Assembly: GCA_963770865.1 (NCBI GenBank)
Contig: CAVYRD010000009.1
Coordinates: 62,001 to 126,000, forward strand
DNA length: 64,000 nt
Reading direction: 5' to 3'
From: Miltoncostaea sp963770865
GTDB lineage: Bacteria; Actinomycetota; Thermoleophilia; Miltoncostaeales; Miltoncostaeaceae
Shown here piece by piece: positions 25,060-33,580 of this stretch. The notes under the pieces were generated by a model. That model did not search any database. It was given only the letters and a program-made list of their open reading frames with translations, and was not told where the DNA came from. Position 1 is the first letter of the stretch. Each line of letters starts with the position of its first letter. Both the position numbers and the translations under genes were made by a program.

Positions 25060-25752
25060 ATGGACTTCCAGGACAGCCCAGCCCTGTTCGGCGACCGCGC
25101 GGACGCGGGGCGACGCCTCGCGCGCGAGATGCCGGCCCTCCCCGATGGGCGCGTGGTGGTATACGGGCTGGCGCGCGGCGGGGTCCCGGTGGCGGCGGAG
25201 GTCGCCCGCGCCCTCGGCGTGCCGCTCGACGTGCTCGTGGTGCGAAAGGTGGGCCATCCGCTGCACCGCGAGTACGCGCTCGGGGCCGTCACGGCCGATG
25301 GGCCCCCGTACCTGCGCGACATGCGCGGGCTCGACGGGAGGGCCATGCCGGAGCTCCGCGGCCGCGTGCGCGGGGCCGCGGAGGAGGCGCGCGCCATGGA
25401 TGACCGGCTCCACGAGGAGACCGGCCGGATCGACCCGTCGGGCGCCACGTGCGTGCTGGTGGACGACGGCCTCGCGACCGGGGCGACCATGGTGGCGGCC
25501 TGTCGGTGGGCGCGCGCCCACGGCGCGTCGCGCGTCGTGGCGGCGGTGCCGGTGGGGGCGAGCGACAGCGTGGAGGCGCTGAGCGTCGAGGCCGACGAGG
25601 TCGTCTGCCCCTACGCGGTGTACGACTTCTGGGCGGTGAGCATCTGGTACGCGGACTTCGGCCAGACCGGCGAGGACGAGGTGCGCAGGCTGCTCCGCCT
25701 CGGCCGGCCGGCCGAGGCGGCCGGGGCCGCGGGCGAGGACCGCGGCGACTGA
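25060..25752 (+). CDS. Phosphoribosyltransferase-domain protein
   Basis: 230 residues (ATG 25060; GTG 25057 possible). Type I phosphoribosyltransferase fold: VVVYGLARGGVPVAAEVARAL at the start, VVRKVGHPLHREYALGAV (the P-loop side) and the PRPP-binding motif VLVDDGLATGATMVAA. It resembles the N-terminal half of mycobacterial Rv0571c, a dormancy-regulon protein, which carries an extra hydrolase domain that is absent here. The nucleobase substrate is unknown. It shares the PRPP pool with pncB and with the PRPP synthase at 32555-33580. The archease gene follows 31 bases downstream. Confidence 0.88.
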   Translation: MDFQDSPALFGDRADAGRRLAREMPALPDGRVVVYGLARGGVPVAAEVARALGVPLDVLVVRKVGHPLHREYALGAVTADGPPYLRDMRGLDGRAMPELRGRVRGAAEEARAMDDRLHEETGRIDPSGATCVLVDDGLATGATMVAACRWARAHGASRVVAAVPVGASDSVEALSVEADEVVCPYAVYDFWAVSIWYADFGQTGEDEVRRLLRLGRPAEAAGAAGEDRGD

Positions 25753-25783
25753 CCGGGCGGCCGGGGGAGCCGGGCGGGCGATC

Positions 25784-26182
25784 GTGATCGAGTTGGTCGA
25801 GCACACCGGCGAGCTGGAGATGCGCCTGAGCGCTCCGACGCGTGAGGCCCTCTACTCGGAGGCGCTCCGCGGGCTCGCCGCGGAGGTCTCCGAGGCCGCG
25901 CTCGGGGACGGCCGCGAACGCCGCCCGGTGGAGATCGCGGCCTCGGGGCCGGACACGCTGCTCGCCGACATCCTCAACGAGGCGATCTACCTGATGGACG
26001 TCGACGGCTTCGTGGCCACCGGCCTCGAGGTGGAGAGCCTCGAGGGGGCGACCCTCCGCGGCGCGATGACGGGCGTTCTGGATCCCGGCCTGCGGCCGCT
26101 CGCGAAGGCGGCCACCTACCACGGCCTCGCCGTCCGCCGCGCGGGCGAGGGGTGGGAGGGTCGCGTCGTGATCGACGTCTGA
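25784..26182 (+). CDS. Archease (RtcB activation factor)
   Basis: 132 residues from GTG 25784, the family length. Archease promotes multiple turnover of RtcB RNA ligase by helping its guanylylation. Seen: VEHTGELEMRL at the start (usually HTADVG; here the usual Asp is replaced by Glu), a LLADILNEAIYLMDVDG stretch and the family-diagnostic C-terminal KAATYHGLAVRR...GWEGRVVIDV. Its stop codon lies inside a 24-base tandem duplication (26173-26220). RtcB lies two genes downstream, so the functional pair is intact. The DosR-regulon pair Rv2630/Rv2631 in Mycobacterium tuberculosis has the same composition. Confidence 0.85.
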   Translation: MIELVEHTGELEMRLSAPTREALYSEALRGLAAEVSEAALGDGRERRPVEIAASGPDTLLADILNEAIYLMDVDGFVATGLEVESLEGATLRGAMTGVLDPGLRPLAKAATYHGLAVRRAGEGWEGRVVIDV

Positions 26183-26220
26183 CGCCCGGCCAGTTACGAC
26201 GTCTGACGCCCGGCCAGTTA
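26173..26220 (+). repeat. 24-bp perfect tandem duplication across the archease stop codon
   Basis: Two identical adjacent copies, 26173-26196 and 26197-26220, each starting CGACGTCTGACG. The first copy contains the final codons and TGA of the archease gene. A recent slippage or duplication event is likely, since no base differs. Confidence 0.95.
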
Positions 26221-26315
26221 CGTAGTGGCCCGCAAGGGGCGGCCGTGGCGGGCCGGATGACCGCGGACCCCGGCGCCGCGAGGCTCGCGTTCCGAGGAGC
26301 CGAGAAGGGGGGGCC

Positions 26316-27122
26316 ATGGCAACCCGCTCACCCAGGACGAGTCCCGTGGACCCGGAGGTCGTGGTGCGCGGGGACGTGTCCGATCGCCACGTGGAGACGG
26401 CCATCGCCAAGATCCGTGCCGCCTGCGAGAGGCCGCCGCGGCCGATCCTGTTCACCCGCCTCCTGCTGGAGATGGCACCGGACCCGGCGCTCGAGCGGCC
26501 GGCCGTCGCCAAGGCGACGGTCAACGTGAGCGGGCGGCTGGTGCGAGCACACGTGGCGCGCCCCACGATGGAGGAGGCGATCGACCTCCTCGCGGACCGG
26601 ATCCGCGACGGCATCCGCCTGATCCACGAGCGGCACCGCGACGCGACGCGCCGCTCCGGCGTGCCGTCCCCGGGCGAATGGCGCCACGGCGACCTGCGGG
26701 GCCACCGGCCGCCCTACTACCCGCGGCCCGTCGAGGAGCGCCGGCTGGTGCGGACCAAGAGCGTCTCGATCGGACGCGTGTCGCCTGAGGAGGCGGCGTT
26801 CGAGATGCGGCTCCTGGACCACGACTTCCACCTCTACACCGACGCGGGCACCGGATCGGACTGCCTGATCCACCGCACCGAGGACGGCGGGCACGCCCTC
26901 GTCAGCGCCGATCCCGCGGTGGGTCGCGGGCCCGAGGGCGAGCCGCCGGAGGTGCCGGTCTCACCCGCCCCCCGCATGACGCTCGCCGACGCCCTCTCCG
27001 CCCTCGACGAGAGCGGGGCGCCGTACATCCCCTTCGTCGATGCCGAGCGCGGCCGTCTGCATGTGGCGTACCGGCGCTACGACGGCCACCACGGGCTCGT
27101 CGCGCCCGCCGACGCGGCGTGA
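26316..27122 (+). CDS. RafH/long-HPF-like ribosome hibernation factor with duplicated C-terminal domain
   Basis: 268 residues from ATG 26316 (GAGAAGGGGGG upstream). Residues about 10-110 look like a divergent S30AE/HPF domain (VVVRGDVSDRHVETAIAKI, ATVNVSGRLVRAHV, EEAIDLLADRI). Two copies of the S30AE C-terminal dimerisation domain follow: one about 140-195 (LVRTKSVSIGRVSPEEAAFEM, LLDHDFHLYTD), the other about 220-265 (MTLADALSALDESGAPYIPFVD, LHVAYRRYDGHHGLV). The duplication matches the RafH-type factor of mycobacteria, a DosR-regulated protein that stabilises idle 70S ribosomes. Its stop overlaps the RtcB start (GTGA), so ribosome hibernation and RNA ligation are translationally coupled here. 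Confidence 0.82.
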   Translation: MATRSPRTSPVDPEVVVRGDVSDRHVETAIAKIRAACERPPRPILFTRLLLEMAPDPALERPAVAKATVNVSGRLVRAHVARPTMEEAIDLLADRIRDGIRLIHERHRDATRRSGVPSPGEWRHGDLRGHRPPYYPRPVEERRLVRTKSVSIGRVSPEEAAFEMRLLDHDFHLYTDAGTGSDCLIHRTEDGGHALVSADPAVGRGPEGEPPEVPVSPAPRMTLADALSALDESGAPYIPFVDAERGRLHVAYRRYDGHHGLVAPADAA

Positions 27123-28579
27123 CGCCCGGGAACGCCGTCGGCGCCGGTCTGGCGCCGGTCCGCGTCGGCGAGGTGGTCTACGAGATCGCCGCCTCCGCCC
27201 GCCGCGGCATGCGTGTCCCCGCCCGGGTGCTGGCGGACGAGGTGATCATGGCGGCGATCGCGTCGGACCGCTCGCTCGAGCAGCTCGCCAACGTCGCCTG
27301 CCTGCCGGGAATCGTCGGCGCCGCGGTCGCGATGCCGGACGTCCACCAGGGGTACGGCTTCCCCGTGGGCGCGATCGCCGCGATCGACGAGGAGGAGGGC
27401 GTCGTCTCGCCGGGAGGCGTCGGCTACGACATCAACTGCGGCGTACGGCTCCTCGCCCTCGGGGTGGGCCGCGATGAGGTCGCCGGCGCGATCGGCCCGC
27501 TGATGGACGAGATCGCCCGCTCGGTGCCCGCCGGCACCGGCCGCGACGGCAGGCTGAGCCTCGAGGGGGCGCCGCTCGACCGCGTCCTCACGCGCGGCGC
27601 GCGGGAGGTCGTCGAGCGACTCGGGCTCGGCCACGAGCGCGACCTGCGGCACACGGAGTCGGGCGGCGTGCTGGGCGGCGCCGACGCCGCAGCCGTCTCC
27701 GCCCGGGCCAAGGAACGCGGGCGGGCGCAGCTCGGCACGCTCGGCTCCGGGAACCACTTCCTCGAGATCGGCGTCGTCGAGCGCGTGGTCGACGACCCGG
27801 CGGCGCGGGTGCTCGGGCTGGCCGAGGGGGAGCTGACCGCGCTCATCCACAGCGGCTCGCGCGGGCTGGGCCACCAGGTCTGCACCGACCACGTGCGGCT
27901 GATGGAGCCGCGGCTCGCCGGATGGGGGATCCACCTGCCCGACCGCGAGCTCGCCTGCGCCCCGATCGGCTCACCCGAGGGGCGGAGCTACCTCGCGGCG
28001 ATGGCCTGCGCCGCGAACTTCGCCTGGTCCAACCGCCAGGTCCTGGCCCATCGCGTCCGCGAGGCCGTCGGGCGGGTGCTGGGACCCGCGCGGGCCGCGG
28101 AGGTCCGGCAGGTCTACGACGTCGCCCACAACGTCGCCAAGCGGGAGGAGCACCTCGGCCGCGCCCTGTGGGTGCACCGCAAGGGGGCCACGCGCGCCTT
28201 CGGCCCGAGCCGCGCCGCCGAGTACCCGCCCGAGTTCGCGGAGGTCGGCCAGCCGGTCTTCGTCCCGGGCTCCATGGGGACCGGCTCCTGGGTCCTGTGC
28301 GGCCGCGACGCCGCCGACGAGCTCGCCTTCTCGAGCGCCTGCCACGGGGCCGGGAGGCTGCTCTCCCGCCACGGGGCGCGCCGGCGGACCGGCGGCGCCG
28401 AGGTCCGGCGGCAGCTCGAGGCGGCCGGCATCGCGGTCCGCTGCCCGTCCGTGCGCGGGCTCGCCGAGGAGGCGCCGTTCGCCTACAAGGACGTGGACCG
28501 CGTGGTCGCGGTCATCGAGCGCGCCGGGGTGGCCCGCCGGGTCGCACGCCTCGCACCGGTCGGCGTCTACAAGGGCTGA
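27119..28579 (+). CDS. rtcB: RtcB-type RNA ligase
   Basis: 486 residues from GTG 27119, overlapping the stop of the hibernation factor gene by four bases. Ligates RNA 2',3'-cyclic phosphate or 3'-phosphate ends to 5'-OH ends through a guanylylated histidine, using GTP and Mn2+. The metal cysteine Cys107 in YDINCGV, the histidines of GNHFLEI and SRGLGHQV, the GSMGTGSW motif and the guanylylation site His409 in CHGAGR are all present, so the enzyme should be active. Archease lies upstream in the same run of genes. The 3' end overlaps the convergent acyl-CoA ligase gene by 13 bases. Confidence 0.95.
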   Translation: MTPGNAVGAGLAPVRVGEVVYEIAASARRGMRVPARVLADEVIMAAIASDRSLEQLANVACLPGIVGAAVAMPDVHQGYGFPVGAIAAIDEEEGVVSPGGVGYDINCGVRLLALGVGRDEVAGAIGPLMDEIARSVPAGTGRDGRLSLEGAPLDRVLTRGAREVVERLGLGHERDLRHTESGGVLGGADAAAVSARAKERGRAQLGTLGSGNHFLEIGVVERVVDDPAARVLGLAEGELTALIHSGSRGLGHQVCTDHVRLMEPRLAGWGIHLPDRELACAPIGSPEGRSYLAAMACAANFAWSNRQVLAHRVREAVGRVLGPARAAEVRQVYDVAHNVAKREEHLGRALWVHRKGATRAFGPSRAAEYPPEFAEVGQPVFVPGSMGTGSWVLCGRDAADELAFSSACHGAGRLLSRHGARRRTGGAEVRRQLEAAGIAVRCPSVRGLAEEAPFAYKDVDRVVAVIERAGVARRVARLAPVGVYKG

Positions 28580-30369
28580 CGCAGCCCGGAGCCCGCATCC
28601 CCGGGCGGGGGCCCGGCCCGGTCGTCCGCGTAGAGGGACTCGATGAGGTCGCGGAAGTGCTCCTCGCAGACGCGCCGGCGGGGCTTCAGCGTCGGCGTGA
28701 TCTCCCCCTCCTCGGCCCGCAGCTCGCGGGGAAGGATCGCGAAGCGCCGCACCCGCTCGGCACGGGCGGCCCCGCGGTTGACGTCGGCGAGGACGCCCCC
28801 GAGGACGCGGCGCACGTCCGGACCGGTTCGGGCGACCGCCCGGATCGCGTGCGCGTCCGGGGACAGGAGGGCCACCAGGTACGGCCGCCCGTGCCCGACG
28901 ACGAGCGCCTCCGCGACGTAGGGGGACGCGCGCAGGGCCGTCTCGACGCGCTGGGGCGAGACGTTCTCCCCCTCGGAGGTCACGATGATGTCCTTCTTGC
29001 GGTCGGTGATCGTGAGGAAGCCGTCCGCGTCGAGGAACCCGAGGTCGCCCGTGCTGAGCCAGCCGTCGTCGTCGAGGACCTCCCGCGTCCCCGCCACGTC
29101 CCGGTAGTAGCCGGCGAACACGTTCTCGCCCCAGAGCAGGACCTCGCCGTCCGGAGCGATCCTCACCTCGACGCCGGACAGGGGCGGGCCGACGGTGCCC
29201 AGCCGGTGGCGGTCCGGCCGGTTGACCGCCGCCACGGTGGTGCACTCGGTGAGCCCGTACCCCTCGAGGATCAGGACGCCCAGCGCCTCGAAGAGCTCGG
29301 CCACCTCCGGCGGGAGCTTCGCGCCGCCCGACACCGCGTGGCGCAGCCTGCCGCCGAGCCTGCCCCGGATGCGGGAGAGCACCAGCCGATCGGCCACGGA
29401 GAGGCGGAGGGACAGCCACGGGCCGAGCCGACGCCCCTCCCGGCGGCGGCGCGCGGCCTCCCGTCCGGCCCCGAGGGCCGCGCCCGCCAGCCGTCGCCGC
29501 GCAGGGCGGCCCCGGTCGAGCTCGCGCAGCACGGCCGCGTGCATCGCCTCGAAGACCCTCGGCACGCTGGGCAGGAGCGTCGGACGCACCGCCCGGAGCG
29601 CGACCGCGAGACGGGAGGCGTCCGGGAGGAAGGCGACGGTGAACCCGACGGCCGCCGCGAGGAACGGGACCAGGCGGGCGAAGACGTGCGCGAGGGGCAG
29701 GTGGAGCAGTGCCACGTCGCCGGGCCGGGCGAGCGCGGGGACCCCGCCGGCCATGTCGAGCATGGCCCGGTAGTTGCGGTGGGTCAGCATGCAGCCCTTC
29801 GGCGGCCCGGTCGTGCCCGACGTGTAGACCAGGGTGAGCAGGTCCTCCTCGCGGATCGCCGCCCGCGCCCTCGCGACCGCGCCCGGGTCATCGCGCAGGC
29901 GGTCTCGCCCCCGCTCGCCGAGCCCGGCGAGGTCGTCGTCGGAATGGTCCATCGTGAGCGCCCGCTCGAGGTGCGCGAGACCGGGAAGGCGGGCGATCCG
30001 CTCCCTCTCGGCTGCGTCCTCGCACACGAGGAACCGCGTCCCGGAGTGGGAGAGCACGTGCCGCCGATCGGCCGGCGTCGCCGCCGGGTAGACCGGGACG
30101 ACGACCGCGCCGATGGCGATGAGCGCGAAGTCGGTGAGCACCCACTCCAGGCGGGTCCGGCCGAGGATCGCGACGCGGTCGCCCGGCCGGACGCCGAGCG
30201 CGAGGAAGCCCGCCGCGAGCTCATCGACCCGCCGGCCCGCCTCCTCCCAGGGGACGCCCGACCAGCGACCGCCGGCCTCGACCATGTAGGCGGGCTGCGC
30301 GCGCGGCCCGGCCACCGCGCGCGACCACAGCGCGGAGATGGTGCGCGCGCCCGGCTCCTGGATCCTCAC
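28567..30369 (-). CDS. Long-chain acyl-CoA ligase (FadD-like, AMP-forming)
   Basis: 600 residues from GTG 30369, with GGGAGG seven bases upstream. The AMP-binding signature LVYTSGTTGPPKGCM, the YGLTECTTV motif, STGDLGFLDADGFLTITDRKKDIIV and the final lysine region are those of long-chain acyl-CoA synthetases (FadD15 type, AMP-binding plus C-terminal lid). The frame stays open upstream to 30585, but the GTG start has the ribosome-binding site and avoids the ftsH promoter region. It activates fatty acids for membrane or storage lipid metabolism. The 3' end overlaps rtcB by 13 bases, so the two read-throughs may interfere. Confidence 0.9.
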   Translation of the reverse strand: MRIQEPGARTISALWSRAVAGPRAQPAYMVEAGGRWSGVPWEEAGRRVDELAAGFLALGVRPGDRVAILGRTRLEWVLTDFALIAIGAVVVPVYPAATPADRRHVLSHSGTRFLVCEDAAERERIARLPGLAHLERALTMDHSDDDLAGLGERGRDRLRDDPGAVARARAAIREEDLLTLVYTSGTTGPPKGCMLTHRNYRAMLDMAGGVPALARPGDVALLHLPLAHVFARLVPFLAAAVGFTVAFLPDASRLAVALRAVRPTLLPSVPRVFEAMHAAVLRELDRGRPARRRLAGAALGAGREAARRRREGRRLGPWLSLRLSVADRLVLSRIRGRLGGRLRHAVSGGAKLPPEVAELFEALGVLILEGYGLTECTTVAAVNRPDRHRLGTVGPPLSGVEVRIAPDGEVLLWGENVFAGYYRDVAGTREVLDDDGWLSTGDLGFLDADGFLTITDRKKDIIVTSEGENVSPQRVETALRASPYVAEALVVGHGRPYLVALLSPDAHAIRAVARTGPDVRRVLGGVLADVNRGAARAERVRRFAILPRELRAEEGEITPTLKPRRRVCEEHFRDLIESLYADDRAGPPPGDAGSGLRQPL

Positions 30370-30539
30370 CCGCCCCCCTCCCGGCGCCGCCCCGCGGACA
30401 GCGCTCACCGGATGCCGACACGCTCCTCCCGACGACCCGGGCGCGCATCCGCGATCCGCACCGGTGATCGTGGGTTTTCCGTACCCCGTCCGCGCGAACC
30501 CGGATGCACGCCCGGGTCCGCGCTTCCTAGCGTGAGCCG

Positions 30540-32558
30540 ATGGCGTCCACCGACCCCTCCCCCCCGCGCCACGTACGCCGGCCACGGCCGCGCGGCGGCG
30601 CCGGCCGCGACCATCCGGGCTGGCGAATCGACCCGTCGAGCGACGGACGGGGGTCGCCGGAGCCGGCCCGCAGCCGCTTCTCCGCGCGGTGGATCTGGTT
30701 CTTCGCCCTCCTGGTGGTCCTGGACATCTGGATCGTGTCGTCGCTCTCGAGCGGGCCGGAGCGCGTGAAGATCCCCTACGAGCCGACCTTCATCGAGCAG
30801 GTCGAGGCAGGGAACGTCTCCGAGGTCAACTTCGCGGGCGACGCGATCACCGGGACGTTCAAGCAGGGTGTCCGCTACCCGTCCTCCACGGATGACGCCC
30901 GCACCCGGTTCTCCACGCGCCAGCCCCCCGCGCCGGGCGATCCCGCGCTGATCCCGCTCCTGCACGACAAGGGCGTCACGGTGACGGCCAAGGGCGAGGC
31001 CACGACCCCGCTCGTGGTGACGCTGCTGCTGAGCTTCGGCCCCGCCCTCCTCATCGTGGGGCTGTTCGTCTGGCTCATGCGCCGCTCCGCCGGCGCCGCG
31101 TCGGGGGCGCTCGGCCTCGGCAAGTCGCGTGCGCGCAGGTACGCGCCCTCCGGGCCGCGGGTCACCTTCGACGACGTCGCCGGAATCGACGAGGCCAAGA
31201 AGGAGCTGACCCAGATCGTCGACTTCCTGAAGGAGCCCGAGCGGTTCCGCAGGCTCGGCGCGCACATCCCCCGGGGCGTGCTCCTCACCGGACCGCCCGG
31301 CACCGGCAAGACGCTCCTGGCGCGCGCCATCGCGGGGGAGGCGGGCGTGCCGTTCTTCTCGATGAGCGCGTCGGAGTTCATCGAGATGATCGTCGGCGTC
31401 GGCGCGTCGCGCGTGCGCGACCTGTTCGCCCAGGCCAAGGCGGCGGCGCCGGCGATCATCTTCATCGACGAGCTCGACGCGATCGGTCGCTCGCGGGCGG
31501 CCGCCGTCAGCTTCGGGGGCGGCGCCGACGAGCGCGAGCAGACGCTCAACCAGATCCTCACGGAGATGGACGGCTTCGACCCGTCCACCGGGGTGATCGT
31601 CCTCGGCGCGACCAACCGGCCCGACATCCTCGATCCGGCCCTGCTGCGCGCCGGCCGCTTCGACCGCCGCGTCGCGGTGCAGCCCCCCGACAGGGCCGGG
31701 CGGCTCGCGATCCTGAAGGTGCACACGCGGGGCATCCCGCTCGCCGGCGACGCCGACCTCGAGGCGCTCGCGGGGGCGACGCCCGGCATGGTCGGCGCCG
31801 ACCTCGCCAGCTTCGCCAACGAGGCGGCGCTCCTCGCGGCCACGCGCGGCCACGACGCGGTGCAGATGCGCGACTTCGACGACGCGCTCGCCAAGACGCT
31901 GCTGGGCACGGAACGGCGGCTGGTCATGACGCAGCACGATCGCGAGCGCACGGCCCACCACGAGGCCGGGCACGCGCTCGTCGGCATGCTCAGCCCGCAC
32001 GCCGATCCGGTGCGGCGCATCTCGATCATCCCCCGCGGCACCGCCCTGGGGGTCACCTACGCGGCCCCGGACGCCGACCGCTACAGCTACACGCGCGACG
32101 AGCTCCTCACGAAGATCCGCGTGGCGCTCGGGGGACGCGCCGCCGAGCAGCTCGTGTACGGCGACGTGACGACCGGCGCCGAGTCGGACATCGAGCAGCT
32201 CACCGTGATCGCCCGCCAGATGGTGGGGCGCTGGGGCATGAGCGACGCCGTGGGCGCGGTCGCGGTGATCCCCGCGGACTCGCGCGCGATGACCATGCCG
32301 GGCGTGGCCGAGGCCTCGCCGGAGTCCCAGCGGCTCGTCGACGAGGAGGTGCGGGCCATCGTCGACCAGGCCCAGCGGGAGGCGACGGCGCTGCTCGTGG
32401 AGCACCGCGACCAGCTCGAGTCGCTCACCAGGGCGCTGCTCGAGGCCGAGACGCTGGACGAGGCGCAGGCCTATGCGGCCGCCGGGCTCGACCGGCGCCC
32501 GCCGGGCGCGACCGCCGCGGAGGCACCCTCGGGAGCGGCCCCGGTGCCCGGGCGATGA
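30540..32558 (+). CDS. ftsH: ATP-dependent zinc metalloprotease FtsH
   Basis: 672 residues. Membrane-anchored protease that degrades damaged membrane proteins and regulators. An N-terminal cytoplasmic Pro/Arg tail (about 45 residues) precedes the first helix (WIWFFALLVVLDIWIVSS), an outside region, a second helix (about 165-183), then the AAA module with Walker A GPPGTGKT (residue 251 onward), Walker B IIFIDELDAIG, the second-region-of-homology arginine (LLRAGRFDRR) and the HEAGH zinc site (His474-His478). The long disordered N-tail and short C-tail differ from canonical FtsH. A TAGCGT hexamer at 30528-30533 ends six bases before the ATG, which suggests a nearly leaderless transcript. Its stop overlaps prs (ATGA). 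Confidence 0.96.
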   Translation: MASTDPSPPRHVRRPRPRGGAGRDHPGWRIDPSSDGRGSPEPARSRFSARWIWFFALLVVLDIWIVSSLSSGPERVKIPYEPTFIEQVEAGNVSEVNFAGDAITGTFKQGVRYPSSTDDARTRFSTRQPPAPGDPALIPLLHDKGVTVTAKGEATTPLVVTLLLSFGPALLIVGLFVWLMRRSAGAASGALGLGKSRARRYAPSGPRVTFDDVAGIDEAKKELTQIVDFLKEPERFRRLGAHIPRGVLLTGPPGTGKTLLARAIAGEAGVPFFSMSASEFIEMIVGVGASRVRDLFAQAKAAAPAIIFIDELDAIGRSRAAAVSFGGGADEREQTLNQILTEMDGFDPSTGVIVLGATNRPDILDPALLRAGRFDRRVAVQPPDRAGRLAILKVHTRGIPLAGDADLEALAGATPGMVGADLASFANEAALLAATRGHDAVQMRDFDDALAKTLLGTERRLVMTQHDRERTAHHEAGHALVGMLSPHADPVRRISIIPRGTALGVTYAAPDADRYSYTRDELLTKIRVALGGRAAEQLVYGDVTTGAESDIEQLTVIARQMVGRWGMSDAVGAVAVIPADSRAMTMPGVAEASPESQRLVDEEVRAIVDQAQREATALLVEHRDQLESLTRALLEAETLDEAQAYAAAGLDRRPPGATAAEAPSGAAPVPGR

Positions 32559-33580
32559 GCGGCGCCGAGCCCGCCGTCTTCGCCCTCGCGGCCGGCCGGG
32601 ACCTCGGCGAGCGGATCGCCGCCGCGCTCGGCCGCCCGCTCGCGCAGCACGAGGAGCGCGACTTCGAGGACGGCGAGCACAAGGCGCGCCCGCTCGAGTC
32701 CGTGCGCCGGCGCGACGCGTACGTCATCCAGTCCCTCCACGGCGACGGGCGCCAGAGCGTCAACGACCGCCTCTGCCGCCTCCTCTTCTTCTGCGGGACC
32801 CTGCGCGACCTGGGCGCGGCCTCCGTCACGGTCGTCGCGCCCTACCTCTGCTACGCCCGCAAGGACCGGCGGACCAAGTCGCGCGACCCGGTCACCAGCC
32901 GCTACGTCGCCGAGCTGATCGAGGCGATGGGGGTGGACGCGGTGGTCGCGATGGACGTCCACAACCCCGCGGCCTTCGAGAACGCCTTCCGGTGCCGGGC
33001 CGAGCACCTCGAGGCCCGGGCCCTGCTGGTGCGCCACCTCGCCGCGGCCGCCGGCGGGGAGCCCCTCGCCGTGGTCGCGCCCGACGCCGGGGGCGTCAAG
33101 CGCGCGGACGCGCTCCGCACCGCCCTCGCCGAGGCGCTCGGCGCGCCCATCACGAGCGCCTATGCGGAGAAGGCGCGCAGCGGCGGCGTGGTCACCGGCG
33201 ACCTGTTCGCCGGCGAGGTGCGCGGCCGCGTCGCGGTGATCGTCGACGACATGATCAGCACGGGGACGACGATCGTCCGGACGGCCCGCCGGTGCCGCGA
33301 GGCCGGGGCCACCGGCGTGATCGCCGTCGCGACGCACGCCGTCTTCGCCGAGGGGGCGGACGAGGCGCTGGCGGACCCGGCGCTCTCGGCGGTCGTCGTC
33401 ACCGACACCGTCGCGCCGCGCCCCCTGAGGGGCCCCGCCGCGGCGCGCGTGACCGTGCTCGGCACGGCGCCCTTCCTCGCCGAGGCCATCCGGCGGCTGC
33501 ACGCCGGGGCCTCGCTCGTCGAGCTGAACGCCTGTGGGCCGGTCAGCCCAGGCGCCGACCGTGGTCGCGCGCCAGCCTGA
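32555..33580 (+). CDS. prs: Ribose-phosphate diphosphokinase (PRPP synthase), non-canonical class
   Basis: 341 residues, coupled to ftsH by an ATGA overlap. Makes PRPP from ribose 5-phosphate and ATP. Seen: FEDGEH (PRPP synthase signature near residue 35), the ATP-binding VVAPYLCYARKDRRT region, VVAMDVHNP, and the ribose-phosphate loop IVDDMISTGTT instead of the canonical DDMVDTAGT. That change, plus the lack of a typical flexible-loop sequence, points to a divergent class of the enzyme like those found in stress clusters. PRPP would serve pncB and the phosphoribosyltransferase of the island just upstream. Its 3' end overlaps the convergent phosphotransferase gene by 38 bases. Confidence 0.9.
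   Translation: MSGAEPAVFALAAGRDLGERIAAALGRPLAQHEERDFEDGEHKARPLESVRRRDAYVIQSLHGDGRQSVNDRLCRLLFFCGTLRDLGAASVTVVAPYLCYARKDRRTKSRDPVTSRYVAELIEAMGVDAVVAMDVHNPAAFENAFRCRAEHLEARALLVRHLAAAAGGEPLAVVAPDAGGVKRADALRTALAEALGAPITSAYAEKARSGGVVTGDLFAGEVRGRVAVIVDDMISTGTTIVRTARRCREAGATGVIAVATHAVFAEGADEALADPALSAVVVTDTVAPRPLRGPAAARVTVLGTAPFLAEAIRRLHAGASLVELNACGPVSPGADRGRAPA

Noticed and set aside
22800..28580. DosR-like 20-base palindromes in the dormancy-type island
   Set aside because: No match to the GGGACT-type half-sites was found upstream of the genes, so I do not claim control by DosR.
27922..30768. A long plus-strand open frame running past rtcB into the ftsH region
   Set aside because: It overlaps rtcB and FadD, both with diagnostic motifs, and has shadow-like composition.
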